DNA from: Gracilariopsis chorda
Lineage: Eukaryota; Rhodophyta; Florideophyceae; Gracilariales; Gracilariaceae
Length of the DNA stretch: 64,000 bases
NCBI GenBank assembly: GCA_003194525.1
Contig: NBIV01000032.1
Span: forward strand, 372,001-436,000
Direction: 5' to 3'
How positions within the stretch are numbered: the stretch's first letter is position 1; each line of letters starts with the position of its first letter. The notes under the pieces are model-generated. The model searched no databases. It saw only the letters and a program-made list of their open reading frames with translations, and was not told the origin of the DNA. The position numbers and the translations under genes were made by a program. Of the stretch, positions 10,421 to 20,643 are shown in pieces.

Positions 10421-12018
10421 CATGAGACGTCCTCCTTCGAATCCGCCTCCCCTCGTCCTACCGTTCGCTGCTTTCCCTCCAGCAGTGCCATCCTCCCTGG
10501 CAAATCCCACCATCATGCCATCTCCACTCGATTAATATGCGCGTCTGCGCGGTGCGACGTCGGCTCCACCAGCGGTCTGGCGTACCCTTCCGTTGCCGGG
10601 CCAGCAACTCGACCATCGCCATCAGCTTGCGTTCACTCCCGCCCGTCAGGAACGAGAGCCTCTGATGTCGGTCTTGGCATATCAATGGATGTCCACCAAC
10701 TGCCTTGATTCTCGCGTATCCCATCCGCGCGGACTTGTGGTAGAACGACCGTACGGGCGTCAGATCATGACGGACGACAGAGGACACCGATGGGCGATGA
10801 CGTGGGAGAACGGACGGTGGACAGATGGCAAGAGTGCACCTGACCGGCAGGGTGCACCTGGGGACTGTTGGGACGGGAAGCACATGTCCAACCGGAAGGA
10901 AGGGCAGGCATACCTGCAAGACCCTAGAACATTTTAATGAAATTTTCGGTAGTGCGTACGCAGGCCCGACACCGGCCAATATCTGCCGAGGTGCTTCGTC
11001 ACCGAGGTGCACTTCGTGGCCAATGGGTCTACTTAGGATGAAAGTACCCTCCCACGCCCATGAACGAGTAAAGGCAGACGACATCTCACCAAAACGACTA
11101 GTTTCTTGTTCTAGTTGGCGATGCAGACTGCCCACTAGCTTGTACTACTACTCTGCACGGTAAACCACGAGCGGTAAACGACGGCCAAAACTCTACGCGT
11201 GCTACCTGACCACGCCTGGCGCAGTTTTCCGTCCGGTTCTGCAGCCCTCAACTGGAGTCTCCTGACTTCTACCGTTCGGATCACCAAGCCTATCTTCTGC
11301 CCGGGCTTTCTAGGAACTCCTTCTACTCACCACTGTGGCACGTCCGACCGGACAGCATCTTGTGCTAAAGCATTGGGCTTCCCCAGAGGACTCTCACAAA
11401 GTTGAACTTGTGGAACCCCAAGCAGACTCATGAAGCTTAATGGAGAGCCCGTTGGACGCATTCTCCCTTTCCGCGAGGTTATGCTCCCGTCCGGACCTTT
11501 GTTAGTTGCAATATGCCGTACGTGCGGTACTCCAAGAAGGTCGAGTACCAGTCCCGCTTACCGCGCCTGTTGTGTGGGATGCAGGAGAGCCCTTACTATC
11601 ACCCAGCCGGTCAGTATAATATGCTCGAACTGATCATGATTGAACCTCCCTTCGACCGGCTTTATTGGCTCAGCCGAGCCCAGTAGGGTGATAATGCAGT
11701 TACTGAAGCCCAAATTCGGTCGTCCGTCGGGTATTATTACTGTTGGCATAACGTTGAGTTTCACGACTTAGGCGCCAGTGAACGCGTGGGATTGTATTTG
11801 CCGATTGGTCAAGGATGGAAAGATTATGACGTGACCTGCAACCTTGCGGTTCCGACTCTGCCCGTTCTGGCGTATCATAGGTCTACGTTTCTCAATCAGG
11901 GGCGTTTTTTCCGATCTTGTTTTCCAGATAGTCTACGAAGAGTGGACATTGTTCGCCTTCGTGGCGTTCATCCAGGTTGCCTTGGACGGGGTGACGTTTT
12001 TCACCCTTAACCCGGACG
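10421..12018 (+). pseudogene. 5' part of the antisense gene in the Ty3 element, frameshifted and split by a solo LTR
   Basis: Plus-strand reading that looks like protein continues upstream of the open frame at 12019, in changing frames. Pieces include a Pro-rich start at 10421 (MRRPPSNPPPLVLPF), a piece around 10560-10735, then after the solo LTR MKLNGEPVGRILPFREV (11430), a stretch with LPRLLCGMQESPYYHPAGQY, one with VGYYYCWHNVEFHD and LYLPIGQGWKDYDV, and one with FSDLVFQIVYEEWTLFAFVAF. At least three frame changes and stops separate them. The aromatic-rich content argues that these are true coding remains. No known domain was recognised. Confidence 0.45.
10736..11387 (+). repeat. Solo LTR of the element's own family, inserted in reverse
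   Basis: This 652-bp unit matches the LTRs at 9256-9908 and 19977-20643 but in inverted orientation. It is flanked by a perfect 5-bp duplication, GGACT at 10731-10735 and 11388-11392, so it is a separate later insertion reduced to a solo LTR. It disrupts the antisense gene. A 225-codon minus-strand open frame running through it is a by-product. Confidence 0.9.
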
Positions 12019-13290
12019 TTGGGCTGTACACATTCGACGAGTATCGAGATTATGGTCGTGTCCCCGATACCAGTCGCGTTGTTGGATATTATCCGTCAGA
12101 TGGGCGTTCAAAACATCCTTCGTGGCTCCAAATTCCCACCGGAAGATGCCGATGCTCTTCTTGGCTACCCCTCGGAGACTGACTGGTTCTGTTGGCCTGG
12201 CTTCCTGTGGTACGATTTCCAAACCAATTCGTTCGCCACGATGCCCGTTCGTGGTAATAGCGGTCTGGTTACTCGTCCGTTGTTGCCGAATTATCGCCGT
12301 CCGGTCTGGGAAGAGATGAACGTTCCAGACTATTTTCTGGGCGTGTATCTGAGTACTGACTTTGCCGACGCCACGTCAACAGTAGCCCGTGGTTTTCCTC
12401 CAGGCGGTCAAGCGGTTGCCACTTCCTCGATGCCACCTCCGGTTGCGCCGTTAGCTACGACTGGGTTCCGTTCGGTTCTTGCTGTTGCGTCCACTTCTAC
12501 ACCCACACCGGTTCGTCAGCGTATCGAGGCGGGTTCGCAGACTGACTCGATCGGTATGGAGCCCAAGATCGAGACTTTCGCTGCTCTCCGCACGGTATGT
12601 GAGACGTTCGCCGAACCTGCTCCGGATTCGCTTCTTGACGCCCTTCTCTCCGCCCGTACGTGGATTCGTCGCGTGCACTATAGCCAGCAGATACGTTGTC
12701 GTACTGTGAACTCTCAGATGAATCTGATGAAGAATATCCGTATTCCTACCGTTCGTAGTTTGGAGATCTACGCCCATTGCCTCATAAAGGCCGAAGTTTT
12801 CGATCCAGAGACCGCAGCGAACGCATGGGATACTTTTGCTGTAGCTACTGCGCTGCATCAGCCGCCCGGTACACAAGGCCCCCCCATGGGGGACCCACCC
12901 ACGATTGATGAGCTGACTGTACGGTCTGGGAGTGAGCATCTCGCTCAAGAGGCCATTACGGATCTCTTCAATGCTTCTGCGGTTCGTGTGGCCGAGGCCT
13001 CCTCCGGTAATCCTACTTCGAATGCTGGGCCGAGCGATCTCGGTATTACTGCTGCTAGTGTGAGTCCGAGCGGTTCCTCTGGTGCACCTGCTGTTGAGGC
13101 TGTTGCAGCCGATTGGGCTGAGTCGATGCCGCAGTTTCCTGTGCCCCGTGCGCCCAGCGTAGTCGTCTCGGAGCCCGAGACGGTCAATTTGGGGTCTAGC
13201 TGGGATTGTAGCCTTCCTACGGTTCCATGTCGGTCAATTCGCAGTGTTCAAACCCCTAATCGTTGTAGAGTGCGTTGTGGGCGTGCCTGA
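12019..13290 (+). CDS. Antisense ORF of the Ty3/gypsy element, unknown function
   Basis: This 423-codon plus-strand frame lies opposite to gag-pol, between integrase and the 3' LTR. The start codon given is only the first ATG of the open stretch; the real protein probably began further upstream, before several frameshifts. Its first half is rich in aromatic residues (for example DWFCWPGFLWYDF near residue 53). The middle is helical (SLEIYAHCLIKAEVF and DPETAANAWDTF). The last third is rich in Ser, Ala, Pro and Val and looks disordered. I recognise no domain, and no CCHC, protease or envelope-type signal and membrane layout. Antisense genes in this place are known from some plant elements (Grande, Retand), but no sequence relationship is claimed. 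Confidence 0.5.
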   Translation: MGCTHSTSIEIMVVSPIPVALLDIIRQMGVQNILRGSKFPPEDADALLGYPSETDWFCWPGFLWYDFQTNSFATMPVRGNSGLVTRPLLPNYRRPVWEEMNVPDYFLGVYLSTDFADATSTVARGFPPGGQAVATSSMPPPVAPLATTGFRSVLAVASTSTPTPVRQRIEAGSQTDSIGMEPKIETFAALRTVCETFAEPAPDSLLDALLSARTWIRRVHYSQQIRCRTVNSQMNLMKNIRIPTVRSLEIYAHCLIKAEVFDPETAANAWDTFAVATALHQPPGTQGPPMGDPPTIDELTVRSGSEHLAQEAITDLFNASAVRVAEASSGNPTSNAGPSDLGITAASVSPSGSSGAPAVEAVAADWAESMPQFPVPRAPSVVVSEPETVNLGSSWDCSLPTVPCRSIRSVQTPNRCRVRCGRA

Positions 13291-13749
13291 GGTTAGGGTT
13301 GCTAGGTTTGGGTACGGTTCTCTCCACCTGGCGTATGGTGAGCGCACCACTCTCGTTCTTGAGTAAACTTCTGCTTGTTCCGCATGACGTTCTTTATGCC
13401 TTCCCGTACGGTCTGTTTCGGCTGCCCCAGCGAGTGGGTCTATTGATATATGTAGATATCTCCGTCGATAGCGTGTGTACGGCCATGGGGCGTGTGGCAC
13501 ATGGTGTCGTACAGTGCGTTGAAGCGACGTGCTGAAACAACCAATCAAGGACGCATGGTGGCCACGTTGTGCTTCCTATCTCGTGTTGCGCTCCGCCTCC
13601 TCATTCTTCCTCAGCACTCAGAGGTTTGCGCGTCCTCGTTGCTAATGGTGACGCCATTAGCAGGTGATGAAATGGCGAGGAATGTGGAAGAGGAGTTCGA
13701 ATGTATAGTAGTCCGGTTGGTATCCGAACCAACGGACTCGATATTGCGT

Positions 13750-16700
13750 TCAGTCTGGCGTTTCACGATGTCTGACGATTCGGTCGACCGCATGGGGTTG
13801 CAGTGTGGGTGTTCTCGAGTCTGTTGCGAGTAGTATGGTAGGTTCGTTGGCACAAGGACCGTCTGGACCAACATTGGGTACGGTGGTCAGGCGTGTCGTA
13901 ACGTTTTTAGTAGTTGGGTGGGTTGTGAGTGCCGTTTGGACTGCTCGACGTGGCGCCCGGGTTACTCGGTCAATGCTGATGCAATTTTCCAGTCCACCTT
14001 CTTTTATGAGTACGGTATCCTCTGTGGCGGTGACGAAGGGAAAAGGCCTGTATATTTTTGGAAGACGTTTCCGATACTTGCGGGTATACTCGTCAACTTG
14101 CTCTTCTAGGGCTGTTGAAATCCATTCTGGTCGGTCGACATACACCTCATCCCCGGGACTAAACTTACGCAGAGTCCGTACGTATTTATTGAGTTCTGTT
14201 TTGTACTGGAGTTTGGCTTGGGCGTTTTTTTGTGTGGGGGCACGAAAGATCATCCCGAATACGTGCTAGAATGTACCGTCTAACCTGCACCGTGGTGAGG
14301 TTTTCAGTTTGATGCTCCGGGATGGAGGTACGGATCTTTTCAACATGGAGACCCGGCGAGTGCCGTGAGAGTACCTAGTCGAAAGTCGTTGTGCCCGTTG
14401 TCCTGTGCACCTGCATATTGTATGCATAGCTCACCGGTGCACGTATTCATGTCATTTGTTTTGGTGTTCTGCCACATAGTGACGGACGCGTTCGACGAAC
14501 GTTTTGTTGAACCGTTCGGCCTGTCCGTTTGTTTGCAGGTGGTAGGCCGTGGTGGTCAGGTGCTTGATGCCTAACATGTTACACAGCACTTCGAAGAACT
14601 TGGAGACAAATTGGCTCCCGTTGTCGGTGAGCAAGTGTAATGGTATCCCGTACGGATAGACCCAGTTGTCCAAGAAAGCCGAAACTACGGTTGTGGCCAT
14701 AGTGAATTTCAAAGGACCCGCTCTGCAGAACTTTGTAAACTGGTTGGTAATGACTAGAATGTATTGGTGCACCTTTGCAGACTTTGTAATTGGATCAAAG
14801 ATGTCCATTGCAACGAATTCTAACGTGCCCGCTGCGGGAAATAGCTTCAAGAGCTTATGGTGCCGCTGGCGACTTATGCGGGTGAAGATGCAGATAAGAC
14901 AATCTCTTACGGTCTGAAATACTGCATTAGCCATTCCCGGCTAGTAGTAGTCCCGTAGTAGCGTGAAATATATGTTTTTTTGCGCCGGGGTGCCCAGCAA
15001 ACCACGGGTAATGTGACAGATATAATATCCTGGACTGCAGTTCCTCCGGCACGTACCATTGGAGAGCTCCATCTAACGGAGCTTTCCTTATCAATATCTC
15101 GTTTCCATTTACATCGAATAGGCATTTTCCGTCTCCGACTTTCGCCCATACGGACTTACAAAGCCGATCATTTTTTGTTCCTGGCAAAACTCTTCCACTT
15201 TTGTCGGGGCGACTTCCTGCAACTCGTCATTAACTTCGATTACTGCTAGGAGTTCTATCCCGTTCGGATTGTTTTTTGGCCAGTCCATTATGATGGTCAC
15301 TTCTCCACCGTCCTAGCACACCGTAGCTACGGTATATTCTTCGCTGGTATCGGCCACGTCGTTTTTCATCATGCACGGTACCTCGTCCTCGAGCGGGTCT
15401 GTGTCCTCGCCATCCGTACAGACTCTGGAAAGCGCATCGTCCGCTTGGTGCTTAACGCCCGTTCGGTGGATTATGTCAAATTCGTACTCTATGAGGCGGA
15501 GTCTCCCTCTCCCTAACCGTCAGGACGCATCCGCTAGGTTCAGGATCCAGTGTAGTGCGTGGTAGTCCGTACGGAGTGTGAACCGTGTACCCTCCACGTA
15601 CGAGCGGAGATGAAGAATGGCCCAAACGACGGCCAAACATTCCCGTTCAGTAGTGGAGTAGGCCCGCTCGGGCTTTTTTAATGAGCAGCTCCAGTAACCA
15701 ATCGGACGAAGGCCGCCATGGAGCTGCTCCTGGAGGAGACAGCATCCAACTTGGGTATTGCAAGCGTCCATGTCCAGGACATATCTGTGACTGTTCCTGG
15801 GGAGTGCCAGCTTAGTCGGTCGTATGTGGCGTTGGCGTAGTTTTTCAAACGTCTCATACTCCGTACCGGTCAGAGCTTCGAGGTCGAATGGTTGGTCTTT
15901 TTCCAGTTTCCGATTAAGTTGGCTGGCAATGCGAGCGAATTACTCAACAAACCGGCGTAACATGTTGCAAAGGTCAAGAAACGACCGTAGCTTCGTCTGG
16001 TTTGTGGGAGGTTTCGCTTGTCGCAGAGCGTCGCAAGCTTTCCCAGATACCTGCAGTTTGCTCGGTTGTATATCGTGACCAAGATAGTCGACCACTTGGT
16101 GGAAGAAGTAACATTTCTCCAACTGCAGCGGAGTTCATGCTGAACGGATCAGTTCCAATACGGTTTGTACGTGTTCGAGGTGCTCTTGAACCGATCAGGA
16201 ATATATAATGACGTCGTCTAGGTAAACTAGAGCGAATTGCCATTTATCCCGCAAACAGTTGATGTCGAGCGCTTTCTGGGAGGTACCTGGAGCATTCTTG
16301 AGACCAAACGGCATTCTAACGTAGTGGAAGAAATCCATGCGGGACGTAAAGGTCGTTTTGTCCGGGTCCGTCTCGTCGACATCGCATTGCCAATAACTGC
16401 TATTGGCCTCTAAATTGGTGAATACCACCGCATCTCCTAAGGAGTCGATGCACGCATCCATTCTTGGTATGGGGTAAGTATCCTTACGGTTATCACGTTG
16501 AAGCGGCAGTATTCAACGCAAAATTGCGCAGAGTGCCGTCCTTTTTGGGTTCGAATAGGACAGAACTTGCCCATTCTGCCGACGATGGCTCTATTCCGAC
16601 CGCGCGGAGTTGCTTTGTTACTTCTTCCCTTTCCAGTTCCTTTGGTTTCTGTCCTGCTTAGTAAGGCATCTGGAAGATGAGTTTGGAACGCTCTTGTAAA

Positions 16701-17790
16701 TGTATGCGGTGTTTTACAATGGAGATGTACCCTGAGTGTCCATCGCACATATCCCAAAACGGTTCCAGAAAGTCGGTAATTCTTTCCCGTTCGGTCTTAT
16801 GCTCTTCTCCTATTCGGACTTTCTTCACCCAATTATCAGCTTTGACCGTGTCGTACTTTTGATTTGATCGGTTTGAGTGGGATTACCCTCCCCCCTTAGC
16901 TCCGTCGTCCTCGAGGAACGGGGACGGGGAATTTAGGCCAACCGGAGCAGGCATGGTGAGCCCAAGGAAGGTGTTCTTTGTCAAATGGATGGAAGTTTTT
17001 CCGAAGTAGGAGAAGAAGACTCGGAATGACCGGTTGGGTATAAAATCCATGACGCCATTGGCCATGAGCATAAGGCGTTTCTTCACCGTTTTGGGGTTGA
17101 GTTGCCGGAATGAGAGTCCTCAAAATTTTACGGTTACTTGAACTTCTGCTTGGGTCATGGGCAGTATAGTGACCGCTCCGGCTACTCGAATCTTGTTGGA
17201 TATGGAGTTGTCCGTTGTCGAAAAAGACTCGTGAACATTATTAGTTTGAAACGGTGAAGTTGCCGAAAGCAGGGCGACCGGTCAGAAATGGTGGAAAGCA
17301 ACTTGTTTCCGCTGGGGGTATATGGCCGTCACGTGCTTGTAGATGAACGTGGTTCCCAACAAGCACGATGTGGCTAGGTTTGTGGAGACTAGGAACTGGT
17401 CCCACACTCTCAGGCTGCTGACTTGGATATACAGGCGGATGACCCCCAAAGTCCACATACGGTTACGAGACGCATCCGTAATATTTGGACGCGGTCTCCT
17501 GAGCAGCTTTGATTGCCATGCGGGCCGGAAAGCGTTCGCGTGGACAAAGTTTGGTCCCGCGCCGGTGTCAAGAACACCAGTGACAGGGAGTTGCATCTGA
17601 GATTCGAGACCGATTGAGAAACAGACTTTGTAATGCGCTCTGCTGAACAGAATTATCGGAACGGTCTCAGACTCTTGTTTTAAATCCGTGCGTTCCTCTT
17701 CCGATGGATCCTGCGGTCCCGAGTCGGATTCATTATAATGCCACTCGGTCTCCTTATCGAGGCTTTCAGGCCTCGGGAGGTGGGTCGCCT
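13750..17790 (-). pseudogene. pol: Pol polyprotein relic: protease, reverse transcriptase, RNase H, integrase
   Basis: Protease: VLDTGAGPNFVHANAF at about 17575, in a frame -1 to gag that stays open across the gag stop. RT: a broken N-terminal part near 16757-16440, then VVFTNLEANSSYWQ, HYVRMPFGLKNAPG and ALVYLDDVIIYS (16461-16195), followed by two in-frame TGA stops; the first catalytic Asp position reads Glu in NLEA. RNase H: ERAYSTTERECLAVVWAI and LRTDYHALHWIL (15771-15520). Integrase: HYPWFAGHPGAKKH and DCLICI for the zinc domain, then EFVAMDIFDPI, LLTDNGSQF and NGQAERFN for D-D-E (15187-14452). A basic integrase tail with SPGDEVYV lies at 14253-13750. Multiple frameshifts and stops make it inactive. 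Confidence 0.85.
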
Positions 17791-19518
17791 CTACGCACCC
17801 TCCGGGTAGTTTTCCAGAGCGGGTGGTGTGTCGGCGTCCACCAATTGGACTGGATAGCCTTGTGATCCCGAGCGGGCCTGGGTGTGGGGCTGACCTTGGC
17901 GTATACCAATACTCGCCCGTGCGGGTCCGGTATTACTAGTACTTCCAGACGGACTTCTTCGGAAGATGTAATACCCCACCTCGCGGCGTAGGGTATAATT
18001 AGCCTCCCGTGCAGCTAATAGGGCAGCACGTACTTCCGGTGCTAGCATTTTGCAATGATCCAGCTCTTGAAAAAGTAATATCCGGCACGGTTTGTCCAAC
18101 AACCGTGCGGAGATGGGGGCTACATCTCTACCTGGTGCAGCTAATTGGACCGTTCGGGAAGAATGAGACATAGTGGAGATCGGTGTGGTGGGAGGAGACG
18201 GTAGACTACTGCCGCCTCCCATCAAGAACACTTGACCACCTGGTGCCTCCGAGTCATCTTCGTCCGAGTCGGTCTCCAGGCTCATCACTCGTGAGCGTGA
18301 GCCACGACGATGAGTTGGCCGAGAGTCCGTGTGGATTGTTTGCCGTTTGGTCGCACGCTGCGTGTCGCCGTAGGATTCGGCGTATCTGGCCAATGCGTTC
18401 AGTCTAATGTGCGAGTGAGTTGTATGATGGTTTCTGACTTTCGACCGTATGGCGGCCAGCAGGTTCTCCACGAAGATGGACTTCAAATGTCGATGTGAAA
18501 ACAAGTTCCTGCAGCAGAGTGCCTTATCCCAGAGTTTCTGAGCGAATTCCGTTTCGAATATACCTGAAAACTGTCGATAGGTCGTCACCTCGGCGTATGC
18601 CTCCGCGATTACCTCGTCGGTCGCATACCTGGTTAACAAAAAGGTCACCACCTCTGAGTATGTGCGCAACGTTTCCCGTTTACGGATGTCGACTGCATTG
18701 GTTTCTCCCGTGACACGGGATTGAAGCAGCGCGTGTGCTGGCCCGGTCAAGTAAAACTGGAAGCACCAGAAGGCTGCGACCTCTGTCATTCCGTTGTGGT
18801 CGCATGCGGTCTTAAATCGCTGCAAGAAGCCCAGTATGGCAATGGGGTCCGATCTGGAGAACGGGCGCTCCTTTAGCTGGACGTCCAAGTTCTTGTGGTA
18901 GCGGCCAATCTTCCTGGCCACCCGGGCATCATACCGGGCGGACGTCTTGAGAAAGTGACATGAACTGCAGTCTACGTCCTTCCCAAAAAAATCCTTAAGT
19001 GGCTCCAGCTGTTTAAGCGACCTCCTTCCCGAACGGTGCTGCGAACCTTGCGAGTCTCCGCTCGCTCCTTCGTCCGAATGGGAAAGGTCTTCTTCGGACT
19101 CTGAAGTCTCCGTTTGAGCTTTATCTGAGTCCGTAAGGGTAGGTCTACGTTTGCGATGGGAAGTATTCTTCCTGCTGCGTCTCTTACTATCCGAACCGGA
19201 CGGTTTATCCCAACTGCCGCGTCTGTCGCAGTCTGAGCTCCGTTCGTCAGAGCTACTATAGTCAGGATCTCCGTTCGGATTTGGCTGACTGGGGAATGCC
19301 AGTAGATAGATAGTTCGGGAATGTTTTCTTTCATTCTCATCCGGAATACCTATACTGGACTCTAAGGCCGGTGCCGTGCCCGTACGGTTTGTGTCAAATT
19401 TTGAGATGGTCTGGGTGACATGTTGTTCCGCAGATAACGGCTGATTTGTCCGATTTGGCTGGACATCCGTGCGGTCGACACTTGGCTGGAGGCGTGACAT
19501 CACTTCCTCGGTAACCAT
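17791..19518 (-). CDS. gag: Gag polyprotein of the Ty3/gypsy element, intact ORF
   Basis: This uninterrupted 575-codon frame forms the particle shell in Ty3-type elements. Residues 1-150 are polar, rich in Ser, Asp, Arg and Thr. The capsid-like part, about residues 205-400, starts at ARKIGRYHKNLDVQL and includes PIAILGFLQRFKTACDH, AFWCFQFYLTGPAHALLQSRV and SEVVTFLLTRYATDEV. The tail is basic, then Ser/Pro-rich. No CCHC zinc knuckle is visible, unlike many relatives. It ends with a TAG at 17793-17791 while the protease frame runs on in the -1 frame, as for frameshifted gag-pol. It is the only large intact ORF in the sense direction of the element. Confidence 0.8.
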   Translation of the reverse strand: MVTEEVMSRLQPSVDRTDVQPNRTNQPLSAEQHVTQTISKFDTNRTGTAPALESSIGIPDENERKHSRTIYLLAFPSQPNPNGDPDYSSSDERSSDCDRRGSWDKPSGSDSKRRSRKNTSHRKRRPTLTDSDKAQTETSESEEDLSHSDEGASGDSQGSQHRSGRRSLKQLEPLKDFFGKDVDCSSCHFLKTSARYDARVARKIGRYHKNLDVQLKERPFSRSDPIAILGFLQRFKTACDHNGMTEVAAFWCFQFYLTGPAHALLQSRVTGETNAVDIRKRETLRTYSEVVTFLLTRYATDEVIAEAYAEVTTYRQFSGIFETEFAQKLWDKALCCRNLFSHRHLKSIFVENLLAAIRSKVRNHHTTHSHIRLNALARYAESYGDTQRATKRQTIHTDSRPTHRRGSRSRVMSLETDSDEDDSEAPGGQVFLMGGGSSLPSPPTTPISTMSHSSRTVQLAAPGRDVAPISARLLDKPCRILLFQELDHCKMLAPEVRAALLAAREANYTLRREVGYYIFRRSPSGSTSNTGPARASIGIRQGQPHTQARSGSQGYPVQLVDADTPPALENYPEGA

Positions 19519-19976
19519 GCGGATTGTCTCAGAGGCCTGTCACTCTAATATTTGGGGCATCCATTCGGCAAGATACTCTTTGACCGCCAGTGGGACTTTT
19601 ATTTCAAGCTCCAATACCTCCAGCTGAGTCCGGATATGGTCCCACAAGTCGTCGAAGCCAATGTTCCCGATCAGTGTATCGCGCGAAAGCGCGGCTACCC
19701 CAGTAGTTCAGGTTGGCAGCTGAGATGCTGGCGGACCGTGCCGTCTAGAGGAGGACTCTACCGCACTTCCTGTGCGAAGCAGCGACTCTGGATTATCCAG
19801 GAAGAACGTGTTGAGTGCTGGGGCACTCTTGGTGCTTCCATTTGAGGCCAAAGCGGCCTGAGACTCCGTAACGGGCTGGGCTGTTTTTTTGACATGCAAA
19901 CCATTCTGACTCGGTGGTTTTGGAAGTTATGATTCCATTTTCGGTCCGTGACTGGTCTTCTAGGTTGGGAGAACAG
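19519..19976 (-). other. 5' leader of the Ty3/gypsy element
   Basis: About 460 bp separate the gag start from the 5' LTR. No convincing tRNA primer binding site (TGG-type start) adjoins the LTR; the first bases on - are CTGTTCTCCCAACC. No other gene is seen. Confidence 0.5.
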
Positions 19977-20643
19977 TTTGGGAAAGCGCAATGCTTTAGA
20001 ACAAGATGCTGACCGGTCGGACGTGCCTCAGCGCTCAGTAGAAAGATTTCCTAGAAAGCCCGGGCGGAAGGTGGGTTCGGTGATCAGAACGGTAGAAGTC
20101 AGAAGACGCCGGTCGAGGGCTGCAGAACCAGACGGGCAACTGCGTCAGGCGTGGTCAGGGAGCAAGAGTAGAGTGTTAGCGGTCGTGTACCGCTCGTGGT
20201 CTACCGTGCGGAGCAGTAGTACAAGCTAGTGAGGAGTCTGTATCGCCAACTAGAACAAGAAACTAGTCCATTTCGTGGGATGACGTCTACCTTTACTCGT
20301 TCATGGGGGTCGGGGGAGGGGGGGGGGGGGGTTACTGTCATCGTAGATAGACCGACCGGCCCCGAAGTGCGATCGGCGACAAAGCACCTCGGCAGATACG
20401 GGCCAGTGGCGGGCCTGCATATGCACTACCCAAAAATTAATTAAAAGTTCTCTAGGGTCTTGCAGGCACGCTTGCCCTTCCTTCCGCTTGGACACGTGTA
20501 TCTCGCCCCGACAGCCCCCAGTCACGTTGTGCCGCTCAGGTGCACTGTTTCCACGTGTCCACTATCTGGCTTCTCACGGCATCGGGCATCGGTGTTCACT
20601 GTCGCCCGTCATGATCTGACGCCCGTACAGTCGTTCTACCACA
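19977..20643 (-). repeat. 5' LTR of the Ty3/gypsy element, with a 14-G run
   Basis: This is a direct repeat of 9256-9908. Its end next to the leader is eroded: TTTGGGAAAGC on + where the 3' LTR has TGTGGGGAAGC. A run of 14 G at 20318-20331, absent from the other two copies, accounts for most of its extra length. Confidence 0.8.

Larger units (their letters stand above)
9256..20643 (-). mobile_element. 11.4-kb Ty3/gypsy LTR retrotransposon with an extra antisense gene
   Basis: Direct repeats at 9256-9908 and 19977-20643 bound the element. Genes on - run from gag (19518-17791) through protease, RT, RNase H and integrase (to 13750), the Ty3/gypsy order. The purine tract at 9921-9909 on - sits directly against the left repeat, as expected for a 3' LTR polypurine tract. 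A plus-strand gene (about 10421-13290) lies between integrase and the 3' LTR. The flanking 5-mers, CTGAC (9251-9255) and TCGAC (20644-20648), match at only three of five positions. The two LTRs differ at roughly one site in ten by eye, and pol is broken, so this is an old, inactive copy. No clear primer binding site was found. Confidence 0.75.

Noticed and set aside
10013-10708. 231-codon plus-strand ORF
   Set aside because: It is Arg/Ser/Pro-rich without pattern, inside the 3' part of the Ty3 element, and out of frame with the more protein-like antisense reading.
10458-11135. 225-codon minus-strand ORF
   Set aside because: It runs through the inverted solo LTR; the same peptide frame appears in the other LTR copies in part, so it is an LTR by-product.
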